Positions 9,124-16,467 of a stretch of 55,080 nt of DNA are shown one piece after another (position 1 is the first letter of the stretch; each line of letters starts with the position of its first letter). Both the position numbers and the translations under genes were made by a program. Below the pieces are notes generated by a model. That model did no database searches, was not told the origin of the DNA, and was given only the letters and a program-made list of their open reading frames with translations. Source of the stretch: Phycisphaeraceae bacterium (GTDB lineage: Bacteria > Planctomycetota > Phycisphaerae > Phycisphaerales > UBA1924); assembly GCA_020639215.1 (NCBI GenBank), contig JACKHA010000015.1, forward strand, positions 1-55,080, given 5' to 3'.

Positions 9124-9278
9124 AGTGACGCAGTGACAGAGTGACGAAGTGACGGAGTCGGACGAGTCTGAGGCCGCCGCGACGCCGGTGCCTCCCGCCA
9201 GATCGCGAGCACGCCGCCGCCCAGTATCATTCGCTTCGTCGCTTCGTCGCTTCGTCGCTTCGTCGCTTCGTCACTCGG
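9124..9278. repeat. Octamer repeat arrays in inverted orientation
   Basis: 9124-9161 is a tandem 8-bp array (AGTGACGC, AGTGACAG, AGTGACGA, AGTGACGG, then AGTCGG). 9231-9278 is TCGCTTCG five times followed by TCACTCGG, which is the reverse complement of the same degenerate unit. The arms flank a spacer of about 70 bases between the GH35-like and HD genes and could fold into a long hairpin. Confidence 0.75.
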
Positions 9279-9285
9279 AGCCCCC

Positions 9286-9828
9286 ATGCCCCCCATCGGC
9301 CCACTCTGGCAGCGTGCCGCCTCGTTCGCGGCTCACGCCCATCGGTCCCAGATCCGCAAGGACAACCGCACGCCGTACTTCGCCCACCCCGTCCGCGTCG
9401 CGATGGCGGTGCGCGACGTGTTCGAGTGCCGGGACGAGATCGCCCTGGCCGCGGCGTTCCTGCACGACACCATCGAGGACACCACGACGGACTACGACGA
9501 TCTGGCCGAGGCGTTCGGGACGGAGATCGCCGCCTGCGTCGCGGCCCTGACCAAGAACGCGTCGCTGCCCGAGCACGTCCGCGAGCCGGCGTACGACCGG
9601 GGCCTGGCCGAGGCGACGTGGCAGGCGAGGCTGGTCAAGCTGGGCGACGTGTACGACAACTTCCACGACGCGATCACGACCTGGGGCATCGAGAAGATCC
9701 CCGGCAAGAACTTCGAGCGGGCGGCCCGGGCCCTGCGCCTGGCCGAGCAGGGTCAGAAGGACGCGGGCGGGGCGATCGAGCGGGCGATGGCAATCGTGCA
9801 CCGGATGGTGGAGGATGCGCGGGCGTGA
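9286..9828 (+). CDS. HD-domain protein, small (p)ppGpp hydrolase-like
   Basis: A 180-residue single HD-domain protein. The metal-binding HD signature is visible as H34 (YFAHPVRVAM), H60-D61 (AAFLHDTIEDT) and D121 (LVKLGDVYDN), with the E64-D65 pair characteristic of the ppGpp-hydrolase branch of RelA/SpoT and MESH1-type enzymes. No synthetase, TGS or ACT domain follows, so this looks like a small alarmone hydrolase or a related phosphohydrolase. The ATG at 9286 follows GGAG by five bases. Substrate is inferred from family resemblance only. Confidence 0.78.
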   Translation: MPPIGPLWQRAASFAAHAHRSQIRKDNRTPYFAHPVRVAMAVRDVFECRDEIALAAAFLHDTIEDTTTDYDDLAEAFGTEIAACVAALTKNASLPEHVREPAYDRGLAEATWQARLVKLGDVYDNFHDAITTWGIEKIPGKNFERAARALRLAEQGQKDAGGAIERAMAIVHRMVEDARA

Positions 9829-9877
9829 TGAGCGCCGTGCCGGGACTGGCGACGCCTGTCGCCCTCGGGCGCCTGCG

Positions 9878-9905
9878 TCGAACCACGCCGGACGCGGTGT
9901 AGACT
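9878..9905 (+). promoter_or_regulatory. Promoter TCGAAC-N16-TAGACT for rmuC, predicted leaderless
   Basis: TAGACT at 9900-9905 is followed by exactly six bases and the rmuC ATG at 9912. TCGAAC at 9878-9883 is a plausible -35. No Shine-Dalgarno sequence lies before the start. Confidence 0.5.
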
Positions 9906-9911
9906 CGGCTC

Positions 9912-11396
9912 ATGGACCCGACCATTGGCGTGCTGCTTGTGCTTCTTGTAGGGATCGCGCTAACCGCGGGGTGGCTGTGGTCCGACCAGGCCCGCCTGCG
10001 CCGCAAGGCCGAGGAGGCCGAGCAGCGGGCGGTTGAAGCCGGTGGGCGGCTGCACGAGGCCGAGGCCCGTGTGCAGGAGGAGCGATCGCGGAGCGAGCAG
10101 TCGGCCGAGCGGTGGCGGGCCGATGTCGAGGAGGCCCAGCGGGAAATCGCGGACCTGCGGGTCGAGATCGCGCGTCTCATGGAGGTCCAGCGGGCGGGCG
10201 AGTCGTCGCGCCGACAGGAACTCGAAGCCCACTCGAAGCTGGCCACCCAACGGGAACACGCGCTGGGAGAGCGCGAGCGGGCGCTCCGCGAGGAACTGGA
10301 GCGGCTCCAGAAGCGGAGTGTCGAGACCTTCGAGTCCCTCGCCTCGCGCGCCCTCAAGGGCACGACCGAGGAGTTCCTCAAACTCGCGGCCCAGCGACTG
10401 GCGACCGCCCAGCAGGCCAGCGAGGCGGCCCTGCAGCAGAAGCAGACGGCGTTCGACGCGCTGGTCAAGCCCATCGCCGAGGCGCTCACGCGTCAGGACA
10501 AGAAGCTCGAGGACATCGCCCGCCAGTGGGGCGAGGCCAAGGCCGGGCTGGTCGAGAACCTCCGCGGCATCGGGGAGGCCCAGGCCGGCTTGCGGGCCGA
10601 GACCGGGCGGCTCGTGGCGGCGCTGCGCGAGCCGCACGTGCGCGGGGCTTACGGCGAGGTCACGCTCAAGCGCGTCGCGGAACTGGCGGGCATGTCGCCG
10701 TATTGCGACTTCTCGACGCAGGAGAGCGGGCGGGACTCGGAGGGGCGGCTGCAGCGCCCCGACATGGTCGTGAGCCTGCCGAACGAGCGCCGGATCGCGG
10801 TGGACGCCAAGACCAACATCCGGGCGTACCTCGACGCGATCGAGGCCGAGGGGGCGAAGCAGGCGACGCTGCTCGACAAGTTCGCCTCCGACGTGGCCCG
10901 CCAGGCGATCGACCTCGGGCGGAAGGGGTACTGGAAGCAGTTCGAGAACGCGCCGGAGTTTGTGGTGATGTTCATCCCGGGCGAGCAGTTCATCGACGCG
11001 GCGCTGCAGCGGCGTCCGTCGCTGCTGGAGGAGGCCGCGGCGGCGAACGTGATCATCGCCGGGCCGGCGACGCTGATCGCGCTGCTGCGGGCGGTGGCGG
11101 TGGGCTGGAGCGAGCATCGCCTGGCCGAGGAGGCGCGTTCGCTGATGCGCCTTGGAAAGGAACTGCACGAGCGGGCGGCGGTGGCGCTGGAGCACGCGGC
11201 GAACCTGGGCAAGTCGATCGATCAGGTCGTGCGCCGGTACAACCAGCTGACCGGGAGCCTGGAGCAACGATTGTTGCCGACGATCCGAAAGTTCGAGGAG
11301 ACGGGGGCGTCGTCGGGGCGGACGATCGAGGACTTGCCGATGCTGGAGTCGAAGCCGCGGGTTCCGGAGGGGGCGGACGCCGCGCCGTCGGGTTGA
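9912..11396 (+). CDS. rmuC: DNA recombination protein RmuC
   Basis: A 494-residue RmuC homologue, a protein that limits recombination at inverted repeats. Residues 1-20 form a membrane anchor (IGVLLVLLVGIALTAGWLW), followed by a long charged coiled coil to about residue 150, then the conserved nuclease-like RmuC domain with RGAYGEVTLKRVAELAGM, RPDMVVSLPNERRIAVDAKT and VVMFIPGEQFIDAAL. The VDAKT stretch carries the PD-(D/E)XK-like Asp and Lys. The tail after about residue 440 is Ser/Gly/Pro-rich. The ATG at 9912 is supported by the leaderless promoter spacing and the immediate membrane segment. Confidence 0.93.
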   Translation: MDPTIGVLLVLLVGIALTAGWLWSDQARLRRKAEEAEQRAVEAGGRLHEAEARVQEERSRSEQSAERWRADVEEAQREIADLRVEIARLMEVQRAGESSRRQELEAHSKLATQREHALGERERALREELERLQKRSVETFESLASRALKGTTEEFLKLAAQRLATAQQASEAALQQKQTAFDALVKPIAEALTRQDKKLEDIARQWGEAKAGLVENLRGIGEAQAGLRAETGRLVAALREPHVRGAYGEVTLKRVAELAGMSPYCDFSTQESGRDSEGRLQRPDMVVSLPNERRIAVDAKTNIRAYLDAIEAEGAKQATLLDKFASDVARQAIDLGRKGYWKQFENAPEFVVMFIPGEQFIDAALQRRPSLLEEAAAANVIIAGPATLIALLRAVAVGWSEHRLAEEARSLMRLGKELHERAAVALEHAANLGKSIDQVVRRYNQLTGSLEQRLLPTIRKFEETGASSGRTIEDLPMLESKPRVPEGADAAPSG

Positions 11397-11455
11397 GTCT
11401 TGGCCGTTGGTCGCGTCGCCGGGGTTTGGAGCTGGCTTCTGGGAGCAAAGCGACA

Positions 11456-11487
11456 GCGGCCCCGCCGCCGGGTGGCGACGGGGCCGC
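11456..11487. terminator. Hairpin terminator between convergent rmuC and dockerin gene
   Basis: GCGGCCCCGCCGCC (11456-11469) pairs with GGCGACGGGGCCGC (11474-11487) over a GGGT loop, 14 bp with one mismatch. It lies between two convergent genes and could serve both; no strong T-run is seen. Confidence 0.55.
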
Positions 11488-11511
11488 GTGGCTGTGGACG
11501 GTGCGACGTGA

Positions 11512-12486
11512 TCAGCAACCGGCGGCGAAGATGGCCAGGTAATAGAAGAAGTCGTCGTTGTTGATGATGCCGTTGGGCACGCCGTAGCCCGGCACGCCGG
11601 GAACCGCGCCGGTGGTCAGGTCGGCGGCGGGGTCGTTGGCGGCGAAGATGAAGAGGTAGTAGAAGAAGTCGTCGTTGTTCAGGATGCCGTTGGGCACGCC
11701 GAAGCCGGGCACGCCGGGGACGGCACCGGTCGTCAAGTCGGGCTGGCAGGCGGGGCCGGCGTCCGGGACGTAGGCCAGCCCGAGCAGGTTGAGCGAGCCG
11801 TTGGGGCCGACGACGGTGGCGAAGCCGGTGTTCAGGTCGATGGTGTACAGGTTGTCCTGGCTGTTGTCGAGCATGTACATGGTCTGGTTGTCGGGGTTGT
11901 AGGCCAGGGCGTTGGGGTTGGTGACGGTCGCGCCGCCGCCGAAGAGCGGGCCGATCGCCGACCACGCGCCGGTCACACGGTCGACGCTGTAGAAGCCCTC
12001 GTTGCCGCTGCTGGTGCCGTACAGCACGTCGTTGGTCGAGTCGTAGCCGAGATTGGGGAACGAGGTGAGGCCGGTCTGGGCGATCTCGGTCGCGAGCCCC
12101 GTGTTCTTGTCGACGCGGTACAGCGCGTTTGGCGTGCTGGACGCGGCGTAGAGCGTGTCGGTGCTGCTGTCGTACTCGAGGCCGTGCATGACGACCGGCA
12201 CGCCGTACGCGCCGACGAGGGTGGCCTCGCCTGTGGTGAGGTTGAGCGTGTACAGCGAGTCGTTTCCGGTGGAGGTGAGGTACATCGTCTGGGTCGAGCT
12301 GTCCCAGGCCAGACCGGCGGTTGTGCTCGCATTGGACGAGACCGTGAGCAGCTCGGTGACCGCCCCGGTGTTGATATCCACCGAGTACAGCACGCGGCTG
12401 GAGCTGATGGCGTACATCGTGCCCGCCGAAGCGGTGCCGGCGGCGACGGCGAGGGCGGCAACAGCCGCCGAAGCGATGGTCCTCAT
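11512..12486 (-). CDS. Secreted beta-propeller-like protein with GC-type dockerin domain
   Basis: A 324-residue exported protein. Residues 1-21 form a signal peptide (TIASAAVAALAVAAGTASA). The mature part has five or more propeller-like repeats of the form LYxVDxNTGxATxVG (for example LYTLNLTTGEATLVG, LYRVDKNTGLATEIA, LYTIDLNTGFATVVG). The last 80 residues are the two-repeat dockerin-like domain, opening with Cys-Gln-Pro-Asp-Leu-Thr-Thr (codon at 11746-11748), each repeat carrying PGYGVPNG or PGFGVPNG and NNDDFFYYL, and ending in Ala-Ala-Gly-Cys. The ATG at 12486 follows AAGGGAG; a sigma70-like promoter lies at 12525-12553. Binding partner unknown; role in surface attachment is inferred. Confidence 0.85.
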   Translation of the reverse strand: MRTIASAAVAALAVAAGTASAGTMYAISSSRVLYSVDINTGAVTELLTVSSNASTTAGLAWDSSTQTMYLTSTGNDSLYTLNLTTGEATLVGAYGVPVVMHGLEYDSSTDTLYAASSTPNALYRVDKNTGLATEIAQTGLTSFPNLGYDSTNDVLYGTSSGNEGFYSVDRVTGAWSAIGPLFGGGATVTNPNALAYNPDNQTMYMLDNSQDNLYTIDLNTGFATVVGPNGSLNLLGLAYVPDAGPACQPDLTTGAVPGVPGFGVPNGILNNDDFFYYLFIFAANDPAADLTTGAVPGVPGYGVPNGIINNDDFFYYLAIFAAGC

Positions 12487-12524
12487 ATCAATCTCCCTTG
12501 CCCCCACAACCGGCGGCCGAAGCA

Positions 12525-12553
12525 ATCGTACGGACGCGTCGCGCGTCGTTCAA
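12525..12553 (-). promoter_or_regulatory. Sigma70-like promoter TTGAAC-N17-TACGAT
   Basis: Read on the minus strand: TTGAAC (12553-12548), 17 bases, TACGAT (12530-12525). It would give a leader of about 30 bases with a Shine-Dalgarno site before the dockerin protein start at 12486. It supports TACGAT as a working -10 in this genome. Confidence 0.6.
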
Positions 12554-12624
12554 TCGCGATAGCGCGAGGCGCGGCGCGATCCGTCTTGGGCTGGTCCGGA
12601 AAAGGCAGGCGGACCACGCCCCCC

Positions 12625-12630
12625 TACGAT
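12625..12630 (+). promoter_or_regulatory. -10 box TACGAT upstream of ribH
   Basis: TACGAT lies eight bases before the ATG at 12639 with no Shine-Dalgarno sequence between, so the transcript would start at or within two bases of the start codon. Confidence 0.4.
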
Positions 12631-12638
12631 TCGTCTGC

Positions 12639-13262
12639 ATGCCCACTGCCCCCCGAACCGCCTCGAAAGCCGCGTCGAAGCGTCCGCCGGACGTGGCCAT
12701 CGTGGTCAGCGCGTACAACCGCACGATCACCGACCACATGCTCCAGGGGGCGGTCCGAGAATACGAGGCGGCCGGCGGCAAGGGGGGAGACCTGGCGATC
12801 GTCGAGGCGCCGGGCGCCTACGAGTTGCCCCTGTTGGTGATGGAAGCCTCGCTGATCAAGAGCGTGCGGGGGGTCGTGGCGCTCGGGTGTGTCGTGCGGG
12901 GTGAGACCGACCACGACCGGTACATCGCCGAGGCGATCGCGCGCGGGCTCATGGACGTGGCGCTCGACACCGGGGTGCCCGTCGGCTTTGGGGTGCTGAC
13001 GGTCAACACGATCGAGCAGGCCATCGCCCGCAGCGGCGGCTCCGACGGGACCGGGGCGGGCAACAAGGGCAACGAGGCGATGCGGGCGGTGCTCGAGAGC
13101 ATCGCGGCGATCGACGCCATCGGGCGGGCGGGCGAGAGCGGGCGTCTGCGTGGTCTACGCTTGGCCCTCGCGGGGGAGGCCGCGGACAAGGCGGTGCCTG
13201 GCGCCGGCCGAAGCACCGCTGGCAAGACGAAGGGGTCCCGCACGACGCGGGCCAAGGCCTAG
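12639..13262 (+). CDS. ribH: 6,7-dimethyl-8-ribityllumazine synthase
   Basis: A 207-residue lumazine synthase, the penultimate enzyme of riboflavin synthesis, condensing the pyrimidine intermediate with dihydroxybutanone phosphate. Family blocks are VVSAYNRTITDHMLQGA, VEAPGAYELPLLVME, ALGCVVRGETDHDRYIAE (His92 is the catalytic His) and FGVLTVNTIEQAIAR followed by NKGNEAM. The usual length is about 155; the roughly 45 extra C-terminal residues are basic, Gly/Ala/Lys-rich and probably disordered. It is the first gene of a ribH-nusB-ftsY run; the ribH-nusB linkage is common in bacteria. The start is set by the -10 box spacing and by the conserved N-terminus. Confidence 0.93.
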   Translation: MPTAPRTASKAASKRPPDVAIVVSAYNRTITDHMLQGAVREYEAAGGKGGDLAIVEAPGAYELPLLVMEASLIKSVRGVVALGCVVRGETDHDRYIAEAIARGLMDVALDTGVPVGFGVLTVNTIEQAIARSGGSDGTGAGNKGNEAMRAVLESIAAIDAIGRAGESGRLRGLRLALAGEAADKAVPGAGRSTAGKTKGSRTTRAKA

Positions 13263-13333
13263 ACCGAGTCCGGTTCATCACGAAGGCGATCCGACGAGGG
13301 CCGCCAGCCGAGCAGGAAGAGACCACGCCACCG

Positions 13334-13873
13334 ATGGCCACACCCCGCGACATCCGGATCCTCGCGCTCCAGGCGCTGTACGCGATCGACGCATCGGATG
13401 GGCGCGACGCGGGCGCGATCGAGCACGCCATCGGCGAACCCGGCACGGCGTTCGGGCTGCTGGACGCGACAGCGCGCGGCACGGTGGCCGCCCCTGAAGC
13501 GGAGTACACCCCCGCCGAGCGCCGCAAGGCGTTCGAGGCGGCGTCGCAGGCCTGGGCCTCGCGGGACGAGGCCGACGAGTTCTACGCGACGCTGGCCCCG
13601 ACGTGGCCCGCCAGCCGCCAGCCGGTCGTCGATCGCTCGATCCTGCGCCTGGCGTGGCGGGAGTTGTCGCTCGGCAGGCCCGCGGCCCGGATCGTGGTGG
13701 ACGAGGCGATCGAGCTGGCCAAGGCGTTTTCTACCGAGAAGAGCCCGGCGTTCATCAACGGGCTGCTCGACAAGGCGCTCAGGCACTTCGAGCGGGAGCA
13801 GGGCGACACCGACGAGGCGTTCGGCTCGCCCGAAACCTCCACCGCCCCCGCCAACGGCGCGCCGGAGGCTTGA
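13334..13873 (+). CDS. nusB: Transcription antitermination factor NusB
   Basis: A 179-residue NusB homologue, which binds boxA RNA with NusE (S10) and supports antitermination on rRNA operons. The N-terminus DIRILALQALYAID and the C-terminal RSILRLAWREL, ARIVVDEAIELAKAFS and SPAFINGLLDKALR are strong NusB signatures. An acidic/Ala-rich insertion lies in the middle, and the final 25 residues are a low-complexity tail. It lies 71 bp after ribH and three bases before ftsY, whose Shine-Dalgarno site (GGAGG) is inside the last nusB codons, so nusB and ftsY are probably translationally linked. Confidence 0.92.
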   Translation: MATPRDIRILALQALYAIDASDGRDAGAIEHAIGEPGTAFGLLDATARGTVAAPEAEYTPAERRKAFEAASQAWASRDEADEFYATLAPTWPASRQPVVDRSILRLAWRELSLGRPAARIVVDEAIELAKAFSTEKSPAFINGLLDKALRHFEREQGDTDEAFGSPETSTAPANGAPEA

Positions 13874-13876
13874 CGC

Positions 13877-14800
13877 GTGGGGCTGTTCAAGTCCGTCATC
13901 TCGCGCGTCAAGAAAGGGCTGGAGCGGACCCGCGAGGCGCTGGTCGGCGGCCTGCGATCGCTGCTCGCCGGGCGTCGGCTCGACGACGCCCTGATCGACG
14001 ACCTGGAGCGGCGTCTGCTCGAGGCCGACGTCGGCCCGAAGGCGACGGCGCGCCTCGTCGCCGGTGTGCGCGAGGCGTACAAGGCCGGTCGGATGGAGCG
14101 GGGCGAGGAGGTGCTGGCCTACCTCAAGCGCGAACTCAAGGCGATGTGGCCCGAGCAGGATCGGGCCCTTCGGCTTGCGCCCGCCGCGCCCAGCGTCATC
14201 CTCGTCACCGGCATCAACGGCGTCGGCAAGACCACCTCGATCGCCAAACTGGCCCACATACTGAAGGAGGAAGGGCGCTCGGTGCTGGTCGGGGCGTGCG
14301 ACACGTTCCGGGCCGGGGCGGTGCGCCAGCTCGAGGTGTGGGCGGACCGGATCGGGATCGGGCTGGTCAAGGGGGCCGCGGGCGCGGACCCGGCGGCGGT
14401 GGCGTTCGACGCGGTGGCGGCGGGCAAGTCGCGCGGCGTTGACGTGGTGATTCTGGACACCGCGGGGCGCCTGCACACGCAGGACACGCTGATGCGCCAG
14501 CTCGAGAAGATCGTCCGCGTCGCCGGCAAGCACGTCGAGGGCGCGCCGCACGAGACGCTGCTGGTGCTCGACGCGACCAGCGGGCAGAACGCGCTGCGCC
14601 AGGCCGAGGAGTTCGCCAGGGCCGCCAAGGTCACGGGCATCGTGCTGGCCAAACTCGACGGGACGGCCAAGGGCGGCGTGGTCGTGGCCATCCGCGACGC
14701 GACGGAGATCCCAGTCAAATTCATCGGAGTGGGCGAGACGCTGGACGACCTGCAGCCGTTCGATCCGGATGGGTTTGTGGAGGCGATGTTCGAGGAGTGA
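13877..14800 (+). CDS. ftsY: Signal recognition particle receptor FtsY
   Basis: A 307-residue FtsY, the SRP-receptor GTPase that docks ribosome-nascent chain complexes at the inner membrane. It has an N domain (residues 10-95) and a G domain with the P-loop GINGVGKTT (112-120), CDTFRAGAVRQLEVW, DTAGRLHTQ and KLDGTAKGG. The long acidic A domain of enterobacterial FtsY is absent, leaving the short form typical of many phyla. The start is GTG at 13877, with GGAGG nine bases upstream inside nusB. Downstream lies a heptamer repeat array shared with convergent purN. Confidence 0.95.
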   Translation: MGLFKSVISRVKKGLERTREALVGGLRSLLAGRRLDDALIDDLERRLLEADVGPKATARLVAGVREAYKAGRMERGEEVLAYLKRELKAMWPEQDRALRLAPAAPSVILVTGINGVGKTTSIAKLAHILKEEGRSVLVGACDTFRAGAVRQLEVWADRIGIGLVKGAAGADPAAVAFDAVAAGKSRGVDVVILDTAGRLHTQDTLMRQLEKIVRVAGKHVEGAPHETLLVLDATSGQNALRQAEEFARAAKVTGIVLAKLDGTAKGGVVVAIRDATEIPVKFIGVGETLDDLQPFDPDGFVEAMFEE

Positions 14801-14816
14801 GTGGGAGGGCAGTCCG

Positions 14817-14926
14817 GAGTCCTGTGCCCTGAGGCCTGATGGGCGGGCCGAACCACGCCCGACGATCTCTGAGCGAAGTGTCGCCAGACCTTCAGGACTC
14901 AGGACCAAGCACTCAGGACTGGTGCC
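14817..14926. repeat. Inverted heptamer repeat arrays at the ftsY/purN junction
   Basis: 14817-14844 reads GAGTCCT, GTGCCCT, GAGGCCT, GATGGGC; 14892-14926 reads TCAGGAC, TCAGGAC, CAAGCAC, TCAGGAC, TGGTGCC, the reverse complement of the same unit. The second array contains the last codons and the TGA stop of purN (14913-14915). The two arms could pair as a terminator-like structure between convergent genes. Confidence 0.65.
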
Positions 14927-15521
14927 CTGCCTCGATCAGCCTCCGCAGCGCCTCCGGGAACGCCCTCATCTCTTCTTCGAACACACGGGCGGCCAGCGTG
15001 TGGACGTCGTCGCCCTCCAGCACCGGGCAGGTGCGCTGCAGCAGGATCGGGCCGCGGTCGTACTCGTCGTCGCAGAGGTGGACCGTGCAGCCCGAGTGGG
15101 TCGCGCCCGAGGCCAGCACCGCGGCGTGGACGCGGCCGCCGTACATGCCGGGGCCGCCGAAGTCGGGCAGCAGGGCGGGATGGATGTTCACGACGCGCCC
15201 GCGGTAGGCCTCGGGGATCTGGACGATCTTGAGGTACCCCGCGAGCACGACCCAATCGATGCGGTGCTCGTCGAGCAGGGCGGGCAGCGTCTCGCGCGGG
15301 ATGACACCGGGGACGACGACGGTTCGGAGGCCGCGCTCACGCGCCCGCTCGGCGCCCGGGCACTCCTTGGACGCGACGACCAGCGCGACCGTTGCGGGCA
15401 GGTCGCCTCGGTCGATGGCGTCGGCCAGATTGAGCATCGTGCGCCCGCCGCCGGACAGCATGACGCACAGGCGGGACAGCCCACGGGCCTCCGACGCGGC
15501 TGGTGCTTCTCGCGCCTCCAT
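14913..15521 (-). CDS. purN: Phosphoribosylglycinamide formyltransferase
   Basis: A 202-residue PurN (GAR transformylase), which formylates glycinamide ribonucleotide using 10-formyl-tetrahydrofolate in purine synthesis. Visible motifs are VMLSGGGRTMLNL (phosphate loop), LAGYLKIV, VNIHPALLPDFGG (catalytic Asn and His) and TVHLCDDEYDRGPIL (catalytic Asp). The start at 15521 lies two bases after the end of the upstream STAS gene, so both are likely on one transcript from the leaderless promoter at 15881-15886. The final residues and stop are contributed by a heptamer repeat. Confidence 0.92.
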   Translation of the reverse strand: MEAREAPAASEARGLSRLCVMLSGGGRTMLNLADAIDRGDLPATVALVVASKECPGAERARERGLRTVVVPGVIPRETLPALLDEHRIDWVVLAGYLKIVQIPEAYRGRVVNIHPALLPDFGGPGMYGGRVHAAVLASGATHSGCTVHLCDDEYDRGPILLQRTCPVLEGDDVHTLAARVFEEEMRAFPEALRRLIEAGHQS

Positions 15522-15523
15522 GC

Positions 15524-15874
15524 TCAGACCATCACCGCCAGGGCGCTGGCCCGGTCCTTCTTGATGTTGAACAGGCGATCCATCTTGGTGACCCTGAGCG
15601 AGCCGAGCACGTCCTCGTCCATGGCGCACATCGCGAACTTGCCGCCGCCGGACTGGCAGTGGCGGAACAGATCGAGCAGCATGCCGATGCCGGCCGAGGC
15701 CAGCAGCAGCACGGCCTGCATGTCGAGCACCAGGCGGGGCTTGCCCTTGGAGAGGGCCTCCTTGAGCTCGGCCGCGATGATCTGGGCCTCGTACTCGCCG
15801 ACCTTCTCGGTCTTGACAGAGGCGACGAGCACGCCGTCGGTGTATTCGCCGATGAGGTAGGTCGAGTCGAGCAT
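15524..15874 (-). CDS. STAS-domain anti-sigma factor antagonist
   Basis: A 116-residue single STAS domain, like SpoIIAA/RsbV proteins that bind and sequester partner kinase or anti-sigma proteins. The key segment is VLLLASAGIGMLL; Ser60 before Ala-Gly-Ile-Gly sits where the phosphorylated Ser is found in the family. The gene is upstream of and tightly linked to purN and divergent from a Fur-like regulator. It has a TAGACT box six bases before its ATG and no Shine-Dalgarno site. No cognate RsbW-type kinase or anti-sigma factor is encoded nearby, so the partner is unknown. Confidence 0.85.
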   Translation of the reverse strand: MLDSTYLIGEYTDGVLVASVKTEKVGEYEAQIIAAELKEALSKGKPRLVLDMQAVLLLASAGIGMLLDLFRHCQSGGGKFAMCAMDEDVLGSLRVTKMDRLFNIKKDRASALAVMV

Positions 15875-15880
15875 GGGAAG

Positions 15881-15886
15881 AGTCTA
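15881..15886 (-). promoter_or_regulatory. -10 box TAGACT, predicted leaderless start of STAS gene
   Basis: On the minus strand TAGACT is followed by six bases (CTTCCC) and the ATG at 15874. No Shine-Dalgarno sequence is present. Confidence 0.5.
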
Positions 15887-15961
15887 TCGAGGCGGGTCCC
15901 GGCCGGGGGGGCTGGATTGGCGGCGCTCTGTCCTGGATTCCGGGTCCACCCGCCCCTTCCC

Positions 15962-15967
15962 TACGAT
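15962..15967 (+). promoter_or_regulatory. -10 box TACGAT, predicted leaderless start of Fur-like gene
   Basis: TACGAT followed by six bases (CCGCCG) and the ATG at 15974; no Shine-Dalgarno sequence and no evident -35. Confidence 0.5.
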
Positions 15968-15973
15968 CCGCCG

Positions 15974-16432
15974 ATGTCCGATCGCCCGATCACGCTGGAG
16001 ATCCAGGAGCCGCTGTGCGCCGTGTTCCGGCGTCGGCTGAAGGCCGAGGGGCTCAAGTACACGCCCGAGCGGGCCCGCATCCTCGACATGGTTCTGCGGC
16101 AAGAGGACCTGTTCGAGGCCGATGCGCTGCTGCAGCAGCTGCGTGCGTCGGGATTCCGGGTGTCGAAGGCGACGGTGTACCGCACGATCCGCCTGCTGCA
16201 GGACGCGGGGATCATCCAGCGGGCGCTCTCGGACGCGGATCAGGCCCAGTTCCAGGTGGTCTACGGCAGCACGCCGCGCGACCTGATCATCCGCGTGGAC
16301 ACCAACGAGACGATCCCGATCGACGCGCCGGAACTCCTGGCGCTCCGTGAGCGCCTGTGCCGCGAGCACGGACTGGTCGCCCAGGGGCATCGGTTCCAGG
16401 TGTACGCGACGGCGCGAGAACCGCGTGGCTGA
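15974..16432 (+). CDS. Fur-family transcriptional regulator lacking canonical metal ligands
   Basis: A 152-residue protein with the winged-helix DNA-binding domain of the Fur/Zur/PerR family: YTPERARILDMVL (29-41), FEADALLQQL and VSKATVYRTIRLLQDAGII (63-81, recognition helix). The dimerisation half keeps the fold pattern, but the HHxHH metal cluster and the CxxC structural zinc pair are missing: the equivalent stretch reads VVYGSTPRDLIIRVDTNE (96 onward). Only His139, at the place of the late conserved His, remains, and the two Cys (15, 129) are not in CxxC pairs. It may sense something other than iron or zinc, or act without a ligand. It is divergent from the STAS-purN pair and convergent with tsaE. 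Confidence 0.82.
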   Translation: MSDRPITLEIQEPLCAVFRRRLKAEGLKYTPERARILDMVLRQEDLFEADALLQQLRASGFRVSKATVYRTIRLLQDAGIIQRALSDADQAQFQVVYGSTPRDLIIRVDTNETIPIDAPELLALRERLCREHGLVAQGHRFQVYATAREPRG

Positions 16433-16467
16433 CCGGTGAACTCGACCCACAATCGCGCGGCCACGCG

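Noticed and set aside
10112..11542. A 476-codon plus-strand open frame overlapping rmuC
   Set aside because: Gly/Arg/Ala-rich low complexity in another frame of rmuC; no start signal or domain.
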